DNA of 64,000 nt. Origin: Lepidurus packardi (lineage: Eukaryota; Arthropoda; Branchiopoda; Notostraca; Triopsidae). A model generated the notes under the pieces. The model did not search any database. It was not told the DNA's origin and was given only the letters and a program-made list of their open reading frames with translations. This document shows, piece after piece, positions 1 to 10,622 of the stretch. The translations under genes were made by a program, and so were the position numbers. The stretch is from assembly GCA_023053545.1 (NCBI GenBank), contig JAKZAN010000001.1, positions 9,320,565-9,384,564 of the forward strand, given 5' to 3'. Each line of letters begins with the position of its first letter. The stretch's first letter is position 1.

Positions 1-432
1 TATGGCGGAAATTCATACAGCTCTTTGGGAGGCTACGGTGCAGGTACCGGAAGCTACGAAGCTGGTATCGGAGGCTATGGGGCTGGTAACGGAGGCTACG
101 GCGTTGGTATCGGAGGCTATGGTGCTGGTAACGGAGGCTACGGAGCTGCTTTCGGAGGCTATGGTGCTGGTAACGGAGGCTACGGCGCTGGTATCGGGGG
201 CTATGGGTACGGACAAGGCGCAGGATTCAGCAGCCATGGAGCTGGTGCTGGTAGCTATGGATATGGAAGCGGCGCAGGCGGGTATGGATACAATGGGATT
301 ACTGGCAGTAATGGATATGGAGCAGCTGGAGTGATTGGCTATCAATATTCTTCGCCTTTGAATAACGGTTACGCCTATGAAACGCCACATTCTTCGGTAT
401 CGTCTTATTCCAACACAGTTCCCAGCTATTAA
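1..432 (+). CDS. Glycine/tyrosine-rich repeat protein, 3' end (5' part outside window)
   Basis: The frame is open from the first base of the window to a TAA at 430-432, giving the last 143 residues of a longer protein. Residues are dominated by GGYGAGN / GGYGAGI repeats of about eight residues, followed by a less regular Gly/Tyr/Ser tail ending in NTVPSY. Such Gly-Tyr repeats are typical of structural secreted proteins of arthropods, for example cuticle, egg-shell or adhesive proteins, but the composition alone does not tell which. The signal peptide and start must lie upstream of the window. The opposite-strand and shifted-frame ORFs over the same bases are products of the repeat. Confidence is high that this frame codes and low for the exact role. 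Confidence 0.72.
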   Translation, partial: YGGNSYSSLGGYGAGTGSYEAGIGGYGAGNGGYGVGIGGYGAGNGGYGAAFGGYGAGNGGYGAGIGGYGYGQGAGFSSHGAGAGSYGYGSGAGGYGYNGITGSNGYGAAGVIGYQYSSPLNNGYAYETPHSSVSSYSNTVPSY

Positions 433-599
433 ATTTAGCTATAAGTAAAAATAACGTCTGCCTTTTCTGAAATAACGTCTCCTCGTCTGAATTTACTTTC
501 AAACTCAATTTCTAGTAAATACGGCAAAAAAGTACGGCAAAGCTTCCAATCAGTCAAGACAACCGGAAGCCACTACAGATTTTTGAATCTACCCTACGA

Positions 600-1085
600 C
601 ACGACGGAAGCCACTATGAAGTTGGTTTACCGTGGAAATCATCGGATGTCACTCTTCCCGATTACAGAAGTGCAGCGTTAGGCCCCTTTCGACATTGAGC
701 GTAAGTTTGCACGCAATGAACGTTACGCCGCAACGTACGACGCCGTAATTTCTGAATATGTTTCACTGGGCCATGCTAGGAAGCTGTCAAGGGAAGTGCG
801 TAGACGGGCCCGACCGGCCGAACTAGGTATTTGCCACACCACGGGGTCGTGAACCCCAACAAGCCGGACAAGGTCCGAGTCGTGTTTGACGCGTCCACGT
901 CCTACGAAAGATCATCTTTTGAACGCCAGCCAGCCTTTTGCAAGGACCCGACTTGCTCGTAAGTCTCCCTGGTTTGCTAATACGCTTCCGTGAGAATACG
1001 GTGGCCGTTTCTTCGGATATCGAAAAGATGTTCCACCAAGCCCGAGTAAGATCCGAAGATGAAAATGTCCTGCGAACCACTTAAC
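600..1085 (+). mobile_element. BEL/Pao retrotransposon pol fragment, degenerate
   Basis: Read in shifting + frames, the stretch shows the landmarks of a Pao-family pol polyprotein at the start of the reverse transcriptase: GHYEVGLPW near 610-640, a YVSLGHARKL-like piece near 758-790, PHHGV..PNKP near 833-865, RVVFDAS near 876-896 and DIEKMFHQ near 1016-1040 (the D of the first RT aspartate motif region). These are in the order known for BEL/Pao elements. At least three frame changes and stop codons separate them, so no working protein can be made. No LTR, gag or integrase was seen next to it, so it is an internal fragment. It lies directly upstream of a broken secreted-protein gene. Confidence 0.8.
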
Positions 1086-1139
1086 TTAATTACAATGTAC
1101 TTTTAGAAGTAATGTTAATTTCTGTTTTGTCACTAGCAG

Positions 1140-1466
1140 ATAATCTCCATTTGCCTGCTCTTCGGAATTGCTTCAGCATTCCCTGAATACTATGAAAAAT
1201 CAAAACCTACAACGCTCCTTACGCTGTGGCCATGCCATCTTACGGAGAGAAGCTCGCTTACGAAGCCAAACCTTACCAGCCCGCTTATGAGGCCGAACCT
1301 TATGAGCATAAACCGATCTACGTACAGAAGCCATGTTATGATAATATTCCGAAGTACGAAGAAAAGCCAAATTCATGTGAGGTTCCTTGCGAAGAACCGG
1401 AACATGACAGAAGAGCCCTGCGAAGAACCCCCTGCACAAGAACCCTGCGAAAGCAAATCACCTTGA
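1140..1466 (+). pseudogene. Frameshifted secreted Tyr/Pro/Glu-rich (cuticle-like) protein fragment
   Basis: After a CACTAG acceptor-like site the frame reads IISICLLFGIASAFPEYYEK, which looks like the end of a signal peptide with an SAF cleavage region. Near 1203 the reading continues one frame over (YNAPYAVAMPSYGEK, then repeats with YEAKPYQPAYEAEPYEHKP and a Cys/Glu/Pro motif VPCEEP). Near 1400 another shift is needed to continue the same repeat as EEPCEEPPAQEPC and stop at TGA 1464-1466. Two frame changes inside one repeat style indicate a decayed gene, or assembly indels. No first exon was found; the BEL/Pao fragment ends about 55 bp upstream, so the 5' part may have been displaced. The family is not identified beyond its low-complexity cuticle-like composition. 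Confidence 0.45.
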
Positions 1467-1952
1467 CAAGCTGATCCATGAATGTCAATGCAAAATCTGA
1501 AGAGCTTTAAGTAATTTTAAGACTCTTGCGTACGGTGTTTACATGATGAAATGAACTTTTTAATAATGTTCGGTTACTTTATTAACTTGTAGGAGGTAAC
1601 CAAAATTGCTGTTTGTTAATATTTTAAATAGTTTCCCATTTGCTCTTTATAAAGGTAATAAAGTTTTATAGTGGAAAATGGAAGCCATCTTTTTTCAACC
1701 CTAATCCACAAAGGATTTCAATTTGAAGGCGTAGTGCGTAGTTAACGATGGACACATTTGACACTTTTACCTTGCAACGCAAATGGCTAGAATTTTTAAA
1801 GTACAATTTTACTAATAATATTTAAGAAATGATATAACTTTACCTTAAAATATGTGTTTCTTTGAAGAAAAAAAAAACAAATTTCTTACACACTTTTAGA
1901 ACAAAACGCGACCATGCCACTTTGCTGCATGTTTGTGGCGCAATGGTGAAAC

Positions 1953-3631
1953 CAGGGTTGCCAGTTTTGTTCTGAGTCAGCAAACCAAGGTAACCTGAAA
2001 AGCAAACCAAAATAAACCACCGGCCTTCCAAAACTAACCAAAAACAAACCAATTTTTAAAAAGTGTCTAAAAATCGAAGTTCTAAAACTTCACTAAATTG
2101 TGGAAAACTTCTTGGATAAAACTGGGACCTATTTTATGTCGCGAAGTCTTCAACATCAACTTCATCGTCACTTATTATCGTTGTACATATTGCTGCTGAA
2201 GTACTGAACCATTGCAGCCGTCACTTGAAATTCCTTCCAACACAAATTTCTACTGGAAAGGTATGATTTAATTCTAACAACTGCGTCAAGCATTTTAATC
2301 TCAATTCTATTGCGCAATTTGCTCTTTACGTACGTCACTTGCGAAAATTATTAGAAATGGGCAACGATGAACAGGCTAAGCAATATTCAGATAACTCTCT
2401 GAATGCAAGAAGTCATCGTACGTCCTGTAACTTCTGACTGATGTCCAGAACTCAACTACGTCTCTATGGATGGCATAACTTTTAAAAAGATCCGTCTCTG
2501 ACCAGATTACAAGACTAATTTTTTTATACTGGTCTTCGATTATCTGAGCGTTCGTTCCCATTAGTTGGGTCAGGGGTAGGTCACAGAAAGGAACTTTATC
2601 AACCTGTGAAAGAACTCGACTAGGAGATAAGTATAATAGGCCACGAAATACTTCTTTGTATTCAGGTAACCGTGATTCCATCTCAGGGATTAGTTCCAAC
2701 AGAAACTTAAAACACCTTGCCTGCACAGTTTCAACTACTTTCTCGGCGCCCTATTTCGCGCCGCAAATTTGCTTTTGAACAAAAATCTTACATTCGCAGG
2801 AAAATTCGCATCGAAGTCTACATGAGAAAGAGGTTTTTGGTAACCTCTAGTGCCAAAAACTCTCCCCTTCAGACTTTTGTGAATGAGAGAGAGCTCACAG
2901 AGAAGCTTCTCGGGGTCCACAGTGGCACTTTTGAACAATGCATTAATTTGTTCGAATTCTTTCACGAGGAATACAATCAGAAATACCATCAGGAGGTACA
3001 CAGAATCGTCTTTCGGCATACTGCTGATCGACGAACACTTGTACCTAACTAGCGGGAGCTTTGAGTTCTACCTATCTAAAATAAGCTTTCAACTTTTACC
3101 AGTTTACCAGCAAGTTGTACAGAACTTTACCCCTAACTAACGAGCGAGTAGCCGACTATTTTTGAAAGGGAGTTGCAGTACCTTTCCTCTCGCCATTTAC
3201 GTCCACTCTTTAGAATAAGCCAATAAGCATCTTACATGCGCCCAACAATAACTATGTTTTGACAGTATCGAAAAGAAAAGACTAACGGGCATGACACGTA
3301 CATAAACGGTAAACACGTGGACTAAACACGGGAACTAAAGGATGCGTATCAGGACCATACGCTGTACCCAATCACGTTCCGAGAACCTTGTGAAGCGCGA
3401 AATACAAAACACGAAAGCAAAAAATAAACTATTTTTAGGAGACAAAAGCTAATTTATCGAGGCGTAAACTAATTTAGAGAGATTGCTTTGCAGCCTAGAA
3501 TGAGCTTGCAATAATTTCTCCAAACAAACCATAAAAAACAAAAATCTACACCAAATTTTCGTAAACCAAAACCTTAAAAACAAACCATTTTTCCGATTTT
3601 TGTTTTGGTAAAAATCCTTCTGGCAACATCG
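1953..3631 (-). mobile_element. hAT superfamily DNA transposon, degenerate, with TIRs and 8-bp target duplication
   Basis: The left end reads CAGGGTTGCCAG and the right end reads CTGGCAACATCG, which is its imperfect inverse complement. The flanks are GGTGAAAC (1945-1952) and GGCGAAAC (3632-3639), matching at 7 of 8 positions. An 8-bp duplication is characteristic of hAT elements. The interior carries on the minus strand a transposase-derived pseudogene with the hAT C-terminal region. Near both ends are runs rich in AAACCAAA, which may be subterminal repeats. The element is about 1.68 kb, shorter than most autonomous hAT elements, and its reading frame is broken. Confidence 0.78.
2376..3019 (-). 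pseudogene. hAT-type transposase C-terminal region, broken
   Basis: Two minus-strand frames follow each other. The first (3019 to 2735) contains FLVKEFEQINALF and a LLCELSLIHKSLK segment; the second (2726 to 2376) contains YLSPSRVLSQVDKVPF, DLPLTQL, NAQIIEDQYKKISLV and DVVEFWTSVRSYR. This order, with the W in the FW..V..Y motif before a dimerisation region, is that of the hAT-like transposases that are abundant in arthropods and related to the ZNF862/KRBA2 type of domesticated proteins. A frame change at about 2726-2735 and a stop just before the expected LPHSNA..ERVFS dimerisation motif show that it is not functional. It is the coding relic of the surrounding hAT element. Confidence 0.75.
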
Positions 3632-3639
3632 GGCGAAAC

Positions 3640-4231
3640 CGCGAATCGCTCGAGACGCTCATCTTGTTTAAGGAGCCAAAATTTATCCATCCAAATTCAC
3701 GCTAAATTATATATACCTACCTTACCCAAACCTTTTTATTTCTTCGAGTCTTAATTAACATTTAACGTTCAGTTTGATTTATTATAAATACTTCCCGCGA
3801 AGGCATTCATACTTGAAACCTTAGTATCAATTGTGAAACTCACTCGATTTGTTATTATCGATTCCAAACTCAGTTTCCCGCCACTTGTCCTTGGCCCAAC
3901 CCATAGCGTCTATAGTAACCATTGTGTCGTACATAACATTGTTTTGCTTGGCTTGGCTCGAAGCCCTCTGTTCTTTCTCAATTTGGATTACTGCATGTTC
4001 ATTTGAAAATTAAGTAAGTTATTGTCCTGTTCGCTTATTTTCTGACTTCACCTCAAGCTTCCAACCATTCCCCTGTATTACGCGTTACTCAATTTAGCCA
4101 TTTTTTGCAATTGAGACTCGGTACCCCTTCCATTGACCATTGTAGATCAGTAAATTCCATCTTCAATGAAGCTCTGTTAACTCCTTTATTTATGAATTAT
4201 TTTCTAGATTGGCTCTAGCAGTTACGCAATC
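3640..4231. other. Intergenic, upstream region of the pocket-protein gene
   Basis: About 590 bp of AT-rich DNA between the hAT element and the start codon of the RBL gene. It must contain the promoter and 5' UTR of that gene, but I see no clear TATA box or initiator that would fix the start of transcription. Confidence 0.4.
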
Positions 4232-7200
4232 ATGGGGTTGTCAGAGGACACGGAACAGCCTAATCAGGAAGTTTACACCAGATACCAAACCCTTTGTGGA
4301 GATTTGAACATTGAAAGACCCATAATCGAAGAAGCTTGGAAAAGCTATGAAAGCATTTCTCAGAATTACAGCTTGGAAGTAAGCATTTTTATTATTTCCA
4401 TTTTTATTTACGAACTCTTATTTGAAAATTCTCCTTTCAAGGGTGATAAACTCCACTGGCTGGCCTGTGCATTATATGTAGCTTGCAGAAAAACAACTGT
4501 TCCTACTGTTGGGAAGGCCAGTGTTCTTGTGGAAGGCAATTGTGTCAGCCTCACTCGACTTTTACGGTCCTGCAAACTAAGGTAATTTTTTACAAATATT
4601 TGTGACATTCATTACTCATGTCTCACTTACTCATGTCTTAGTCTCATTGAATTTTTCGACAAATTCAAGAAATGGGCAGACATGGCTAATTTGTCGCAAG
4701 AATTCCGGGCTAAGTTCAACAAACTCGAACGTAATTTTGAAGTTTCGGCTGTCATCTTCAAGAAACTTGAACCCATGTTCAAGAAAGTCTTCAAAGATCC
4801 GGCCACTGATTTGCCTAAAACCATCCGTTCTAGGAAGTTGAGGTACTTGACTATAAAGTAATTGAACTGCAGTAATTAAAATGCCTATTTAAATTATTTA
4901 GGCGCTATCCTTGCACGTCGTCTGAAGTGTTTGATCTTTGTTGGACCATGTTTGTGTGCGTGAAGGGCAAATTCCCTGCCATTAGTGATGACTTAGTCAA
5001 TTGTTTTCATTTGTTGTTGGTTTGCTGTGATTACTTCTTTGCCAATGTAGTAATGGCCAACCGAACAGATTTGTTACACCCAGAATTTATTGGTAAGTTT
5101 AGTTACACCCTTATTGTACAACTGTTTCTAATTTTTTAGCTTTTTTAAAGGTTTGCCTCCCAATTTTCATCGTGAAGACTACGCCCCGCCCACAGAGCCG
5201 CCCTGCATTGTAGATTTACTGTGTGAAACTCACGAGGGCATCAAAGTGGAAGCTAAATCTATCAAAGAACATTGGTGGAAACCTTACATAGCCAGTTTGT
5301 TTAACAAAGGCGTAAGTCGCTTTACATTTTAAAGAACACTTTACAGATTTTATCAGGAATTTCAAATGTTACATCTTTGAACTTGTAGGAGTTGAAAGGA
5401 GATTCCAAAACGTTGATGAATCTGTTAGACAATTCAAATTTTGACGCCAATAAGAAGCGAATCAATGAAAAATACGAAGAGTACATCCTGAGTAATGGCG
5501 ATTTTGATGAAAGAATCTTTCTCGGTAGTTTTTATAAGTTTATGCAAGTTCCGGAAATTCCTTACTGAAATTCATCGTAATTTATAGGCAAAGATGCGAC
5601 TTCCGACATCGGGACTCCTACGAAAGCAGTTTCTTGTACTTCAGTTGGTCTGGGTGACTTGACCCAACGCATGCAAGCAAAGCGAAATTTACAATCACAG
5701 TTTGATGGCGTAAGCTCATTACTTTAAAAACGGAAAAGCCTGGTTCACACAATGAAACTGGAATGTTTTAACTAGGGCCATCAACATTTGGCGCCCGCGA
5801 CGCCGTTGACTGGACGTAATTTCCTGTCAGCTCGCGAAGCAGGGAGCGTAACACCGGTCTCCACGGCAACTCAACGAGTCAGTCGACTTCAGACTCTTCT
5901 TTCCGGTCGCCAGAGCGGCCCTTCTGAGCTTTTGTTGCAGATCTTTCGGTACGTTTCGTGCATTGATATGGCTATTTTAGCTTGCAACGAATTATCATAT
6001 ATTATTTTCGCTTTTTTGTTCTTTTTTTTTGCAGAGAGTGTCGTCGCAATCCTGAATCAAGCATTCGGCAGCGAGTAAAAGATATGGGAAACAATTTTTG
6101 TAAAAGATTTGCCGACTCGGAGAACGATGGACCCGGATCCAGCCTGGATTTCGCCCGGAAAAGGCTCCAATTGGGCGAAAGTCTGTATTATAAGGTCCTG
6201 GAGAAAATTTTGCTGGACGAACGCAAACGTTACAAGCTGGGCACCGATTTTACAGTAAATTTACCCCATTTTCCCAACATTTCCCGCATTTCTTATCTTT
6301 TTCTGTTTAGGCTTTGCTTGAGAAAGACATGGTTCATGAGCTGCTCTTCGCCTGCTGCTTAGAAATTGTCTTATATTCCTACAACTCTGAGCGCATTTTT
6401 CCATGGGTTTTAACGGTATTTGGACTGGAACCGTTCCACTTTTACAAAGTGATTGAGGTTCTCATCCGAGCTGAAGACCAGCTAGCACGTGACGTGGTAA
6501 AGCATCTTAACCAAGTACGTTCTTTTAACATTCTAGCGTCTAAAATGTCCTTTTTTATTAGTTAACTTAATTATGAATTTATTTTTTGTAGATGGAAGAG
6601 CAAATTTTGGAAAGTTTGGCATGGGGACATGATAGTCCTTTATGGAGGGCTTTAGAGGCATCAGAAACTCCTGTTCCCTCTTGTGAAGACGTTTCTTTGC
6701 CGTCTCAGTTTGACGCGAGTGTGACCACGCCCATCGTCATTGCCCCTCCCACCACTGCTCCCGCATTGCCCTTAGGCTCGTATACCATAGCGCGTCAACT
6801 TACCTTACAGCCCTCTATTGCAGCCAATCTGATGCATTCGCCACTTTCATCTCTAATTCGAGGACCTACGGTTCCCACGACCCCCTCCACTACGCCCGCC
6901 CGCCGGCGACTCTTTGCACGGATCCCAGCAGCCATAGATGCTGAAGCGGCCGAGGATGTTAAAACGGATATGGAAACGAAGTGTGAGGTGCCGGATGAGG
7001 AACACGTGGAAAAAGAACATATTAAAGCAGAAGAAGCTAGAGAAGAGGAAAAGCGTGAGGCAAAAACTGGTGATGTGGCCGACGAATCAGCTGTACTAGC
7101 CCCGCCTGCTACGCCTTTAGCAGTTTCAGGGGACAAAACGCGGCCTAAACGGACTGGTTCGTTGGGTCTGTTTTTCAGAAAGGTAATCTCAGCTTTATTC

Positions 7201-9194
7201 ATTTTTCTTTACGAAAATTATACTTGCAAAATGTATTCGCAGTTTTACCATCTCGCTTCTGTACGACTGCAAGATCTGTGCAACCGACTCCAGATCGAGG
7301 ACGAAGACCTACGTAAGAAAGTCTGGACCTGTTTCGAGTACTCCATTATCCAGCACACGGAATTGATGCGTGAGCGGCATTTAGATCAAATCCTCATGTG
7401 CTCCGTTTATGTCATCTGCAAAGTACGTAGCCGTTTTATTTGTTCTTGTAGCATTTCAATTAATTTTTGCATCATGGTTTTAATAATCAGTGAAGGACAG
7501 GAAATGCCGCTTATTGTGATCACTGGTTATTAGAATCAGTCGCTTATAGAAAACAAATTTCAAAGGACCTATTCAAAATGATAAAATTCGTAGCATTTTA
7601 GTCGGTTATTAAAAACACTTTCGGATATTAGAATCAACTTCAAAAGAATCTTTACATGTACAGTAACGAAACTACATTACTGATTGCTTCATGGACTTTG
7701 CATATTGACCAATGACATTGCTTTTACGTCGTTTTGAACAATCCTGTCATTTCCAGCTTACTACTACGCTTAGGAGGAAAACCCCTTCTAAACTCCCCAG
7801 CCAATTAAATTAGCAGGTTAATCAAATGAATGACCAGTTCTTTTAATTGACTGCGAAAATTAGAAGGGATATCGTGTTGAGAACCCTACTAAGCGTAGGA
7901 GCAGCCATCAAAGGGCAGTGTTAGTTGTGCTTAAGACATGTGGTTATATAAAATGGGGACGAACACGAAAAGGGTTGATTTAAATGTAAAAGAGAAGTGG
8001 CGGCTCATTGAAACTTATGACAAGTTAAGTCTAAAAGATTGGCCACAAAGGGAAGCAGTCGTTAAATTAAGAATTCCTCAATCGTCTCTATCAAAATTGT
8101 GGGAAAATCGTTACAAAATAAGCAATAGAGGGTATAGTGAAAAAAGGAAAGAAAAAGAACGTCTGTAAAAGTTTAAAAGTAGACGAATCTTTGCTTTTTT
8201 AGTTTAAAGAAGCCAGTAGCTGATTTTCGGTTATTAGAATCTCCGCTTAATGGAATCAATATTCACTTGACAAACGTGATCGCAATAAGCGACATCTACT
8301 GTAATAAGTGATAATCTAAGTTTAAACTATTTTTGGTGGGGTGTAGGTGACAGGGAATGAGCGCACCTTTACGGATATCATGCGCTGTTACCGTTTGCAG
8401 CCACATGCCATTTCTCAGTCGCACGTTTATCGTTCCGTGTTATTGGGTTCCTCTTTAAATTCAACTAAAGAGCAAGACGAAGGTCATCACGCGCGAGAAA
8501 ATCCCGAGTCTTCCCATTGCCCGCCCACTCCATCACGTTTGGCATGCACGGGATCCAAAGTGGGGACTGAAGAACGGGGCGATCTGATCAAGTTTTACAA
8601 CACGGTGTTTGTCCTCAAGTTGCAAAAATTTGCGGTCCTTTTCTCCGTCCAAAACAAAACGGTAACTCTTTTCCTCATGTTTCTTTTCTTGCTTTATCAA
8701 CTATGTTTCTTTTTGTATTTGTTGTTGTTTTTGCCCTTCTTTGTTTAGTGTTGCCTTCTGTGTGTTATTTGCAAGCATTGGACGCTGTCAACATATTTTT
8801 TACGGCCTGTTTAGAAGGAAAGAGAATGTTGAATTTTCATGCTGTTATTTTTTGTATGTAGGAGGCTATGCCATTGTCCCCCTTGCCTTTACAGCGGAGT
8901 GCGGTAGTTTCGCCCCGACGTCAAGTTTCTTCCAAACATTCAGTCTTCCTTTCACCACTGAAAGCCACTCAAGTCCCTCGGACCCAGCAGCCGATGCGTT
9001 ATTCGTTCAATCGCAGCCCTTCCAAAGATTTGCACGCCATAAATGCGCTCTTGGTCAACTCCCGAGTGTTGGGACCCGGAGCCACGAAAAGGCATTTTGA
9101 AACTGCAGCCGTCGCTGATGAAGATTCTCACACGCCCAGCAAATTACCCTTGTTAGAAACTTCCGTGGCGGCGAGGAAGATTTTTTTTCAATAG
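4232..9194 (+). CDS. RBL1: Retinoblastoma-like pocket protein (p107/p130 type)
   Basis: Transcriptional co-repressor that binds E2F/DP and restrains S-phase entry in the nucleus. Fourteen exons join in frame to 1037 aa (human p107 is 1068): 4232-4378, 4442-4581, 4642-4842, 4902-5092, 5151-5311, 5389-5524, 5588-5709, 5776-5948, 6035-6254, 6311-6514, 6592-7182, 7243-7422, 8347-8661, 8862-9194. The N-terminal domain has HWLACALYVACRK and GNCVSLTR; pocket A begins near residue 367 (APATPLTGRNFL); the spacer holds a cyclin-binding RRLF at about residue 670 followed by an acidic Glu/Lys stretch; pocket B starts RPKRTGSLGLFFRK near residue 750. The C-terminal tail has several SP sites including FNRSPSKDL, known CDK-type sites in the family. 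Features shared with p107/p130 rather than RB1 are the long spacer with RRLF. Intron 12 (924 bp) is enlarged by a transposon; the others are 57-199 bp. Confidence 0.95.
7498..8301 (+). mobile_element. pogo/Tigger-like DNA transposon in intron 12 of the RBL gene
   Basis: The left end carries ATGCCGCTTATTGTGATCAC (7503-7522) and the right end, read on the minus strand, CAGTAGATGTCGCTTATTG followed by CGATCAC, so the ends are inverted repeats. CTG is followed by TA on the right, as expected for an element inserting at TA; the left TA is changed. Inside, 7938-8168 codes for a 76-residue piece with KRVDLNVKEKWRLIETYDK and REAVVKLRIPQSSLSKLW, matching the CENP-B N-terminal helix-turn-helix of Tigger/pogo transposases. 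The DDE domain is absent, so this is a deletion derivative. It lies in the sense orientation of the host gene and accounts for nearly all of the excess intron length. Confidence 0.8.
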
Positions 9195-10536
9195 GAAAAA
9201 AATTTCAGAAGAAGTTTCAAAGTTTTGATTCATCTATTTACACGAGTTTCGAATCTTTTCTACATCCAAGTGTCAGAAATGTACGGCAATATTAGTTTCA
9301 TTGTCTCCCTATCAACTGTTATGCTCCGGAAAGGAAAAAGCTAAAATTCGAGAGAGAAAAGCATGCATGTTTCAGTACGTAAAAACTTTTCGTCTGGCTA
9401 TATTTCTTTTGCAGGCTTGAAATCGGGATGGCTCAACCTCTTTCCAAAGTGTGCTGTTGTAGAAGAATTTAGTGTGTGGCAATTCTTTGGTTTATTTTTC
9501 TCATATTCAGTTAATGGAATTGGTGAGCTAAAAAAGAATACACTTAATAGTACCAAGAAAACTTCGTCCATCTCATTCGTTACCTAGCTCACAGTAGCAT
9601 TGGAATTGGTTCTTGGTTACCAATTTATTAACCACATACCATGATTGTGTATAAAGACAAAACACTGCTTGTGAGGAACTAAAAACAACTCTTCTCGTTC
9701 AATCGTCAAATTCCTCTGCTTTCCAAAGCGAACCTTTCGATTTTCTCCGTTTGCAGTAAAAAGCGGGGAGGCGGTTTCGCAATCCCCCATACCTATGCGC
9801 TTAGGTATAGGGGGGCCTAGGGCTAGTGCTTGTTTGGTTGTGTAGGAAAGCCGTCGAGACACCAACCCACGCTTTAAAAGCACCAGTTACGGACTTGTCC
9901 GTAACATCATTCTTTTAAATAGCGGGTCCATTTCTTTATTGTTGTAAACAATTGTCACGTTTATTATTATGTATTATTCATCCTATACTTCCCGATAATA
10001 TTTGTGAGCTAGCTAATATAAAGTTTTTAAATTAAAATGTTTAGCATTTAAATTCTTCGTACATACATAGTTTCGCTTATAGTTACATTCTCACATTTCA
10101 AGGTAAATCTTTCTGGATTTGGTATGTACTTTTCTTTATCTTATTTAGTTTAGGAATAAAGGAATCGCTATAAAGGAACGTTTAGCTAGAAGGAACATTC
10201 ATGTCCTACGTAGATAAATATATGTTAAGTGGATAAACCGTCGAATGCGTATGTGTTTCGATCGCTGCTGTCCCAAGAAATCAGAGACAGTGTCGTTCGT
10301 TGGTACAAAGAATGGAAGGGATTAATGTCGTTAGAACCGTACTGGTGATTTGCAGGTCAAAAGGTAGTTGAGTCAGTCGTCGACGACCTGATAACGTACC
10401 GATGAGGCCAAGCTTGTGCCATTCAAACGGTACCGGCACCGGATTATAGGTCGAAGGAGGCTGACTCAAAGGGTGCAGATCCGATCCGAAATATCATTGT
10501 GTGTCCCAGGATGACCTACGTTAATGGTCTAATGCA
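9195..10536. other. Intergenic between RBL and chitin-binding gene
   Basis: Contains the 3' UTR of the RBL gene and the upstream region of the chitin-binding gene. No ORF of recognisable family. The only structured part noticed is the pair of hairpins at 9784-9905. A run at 10321-10480 is more GC-rich and includes a TGAGTCAG site, a possible AP-1-like element, but this is only a motif match. Confidence 0.4.
9784..9905. other. Two strong hairpins, unidentified structured element
   Basis: Bases 9784-9814 form CCCCCATACCTA - six-base loop - TAGGTAT(A)GGGGG, a 12-bp stem with one bulged A. Bases 9886-9905 form GTTACGGAC - TTG - GTCCGTAAC overlapping as a 9-bp stem with a very small loop. The surrounding 200 bp is more GC-rich than the neighbourhood. 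I compared it mentally with spliceosomal snRNAs, U3, RNase P/MRP and 7SL and saw no match, so it could be a non-coding RNA, a MITE fragment or a 3' UTR structure. Confidence 0.35.
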
Positions 10537-10573
10537 TATAAAAAGAGTGGTTTGATCGAGGTAGAGCATCAGT
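10537..10573 (+). promoter_or_regulatory. Core promoter of the chitin-binding gene (TATA box and initiator)
   Basis: TATAAAAA at 10537-10544 is followed 34 bp later by TCAGT (10569-10573), the arthropod initiator with its A at 10571. The start codon lies 52 bp downstream at 10623. Spacing and motif quality both fit a focused, strongly expressed promoter as is usual for secreted cuticle or gut-lining proteins. Confidence 0.75.
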
Positions 10574-10622
10574 CTTTAACAGTTGATCTTAAAGTCAAGA
10601 CACAGACTCAACAAGAAGAACC

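Noticed and set aside
13-390. Long minus-strand ORF (125 aa, Ser/Val/Ala-rich) and a shifted + frame over the Gly/Tyr gene.
   Set aside because: Both are mirror frames of the GGYGAG repeat; they carry the repeat in translation and have no independent signal.
6795-7202. 135-codon minus-strand ORF opposite RBL exon 11.
   Set aside because: It lies fully inside a conserved coding exon on the other strand and its sequence is low-complexity Ser/Ala.
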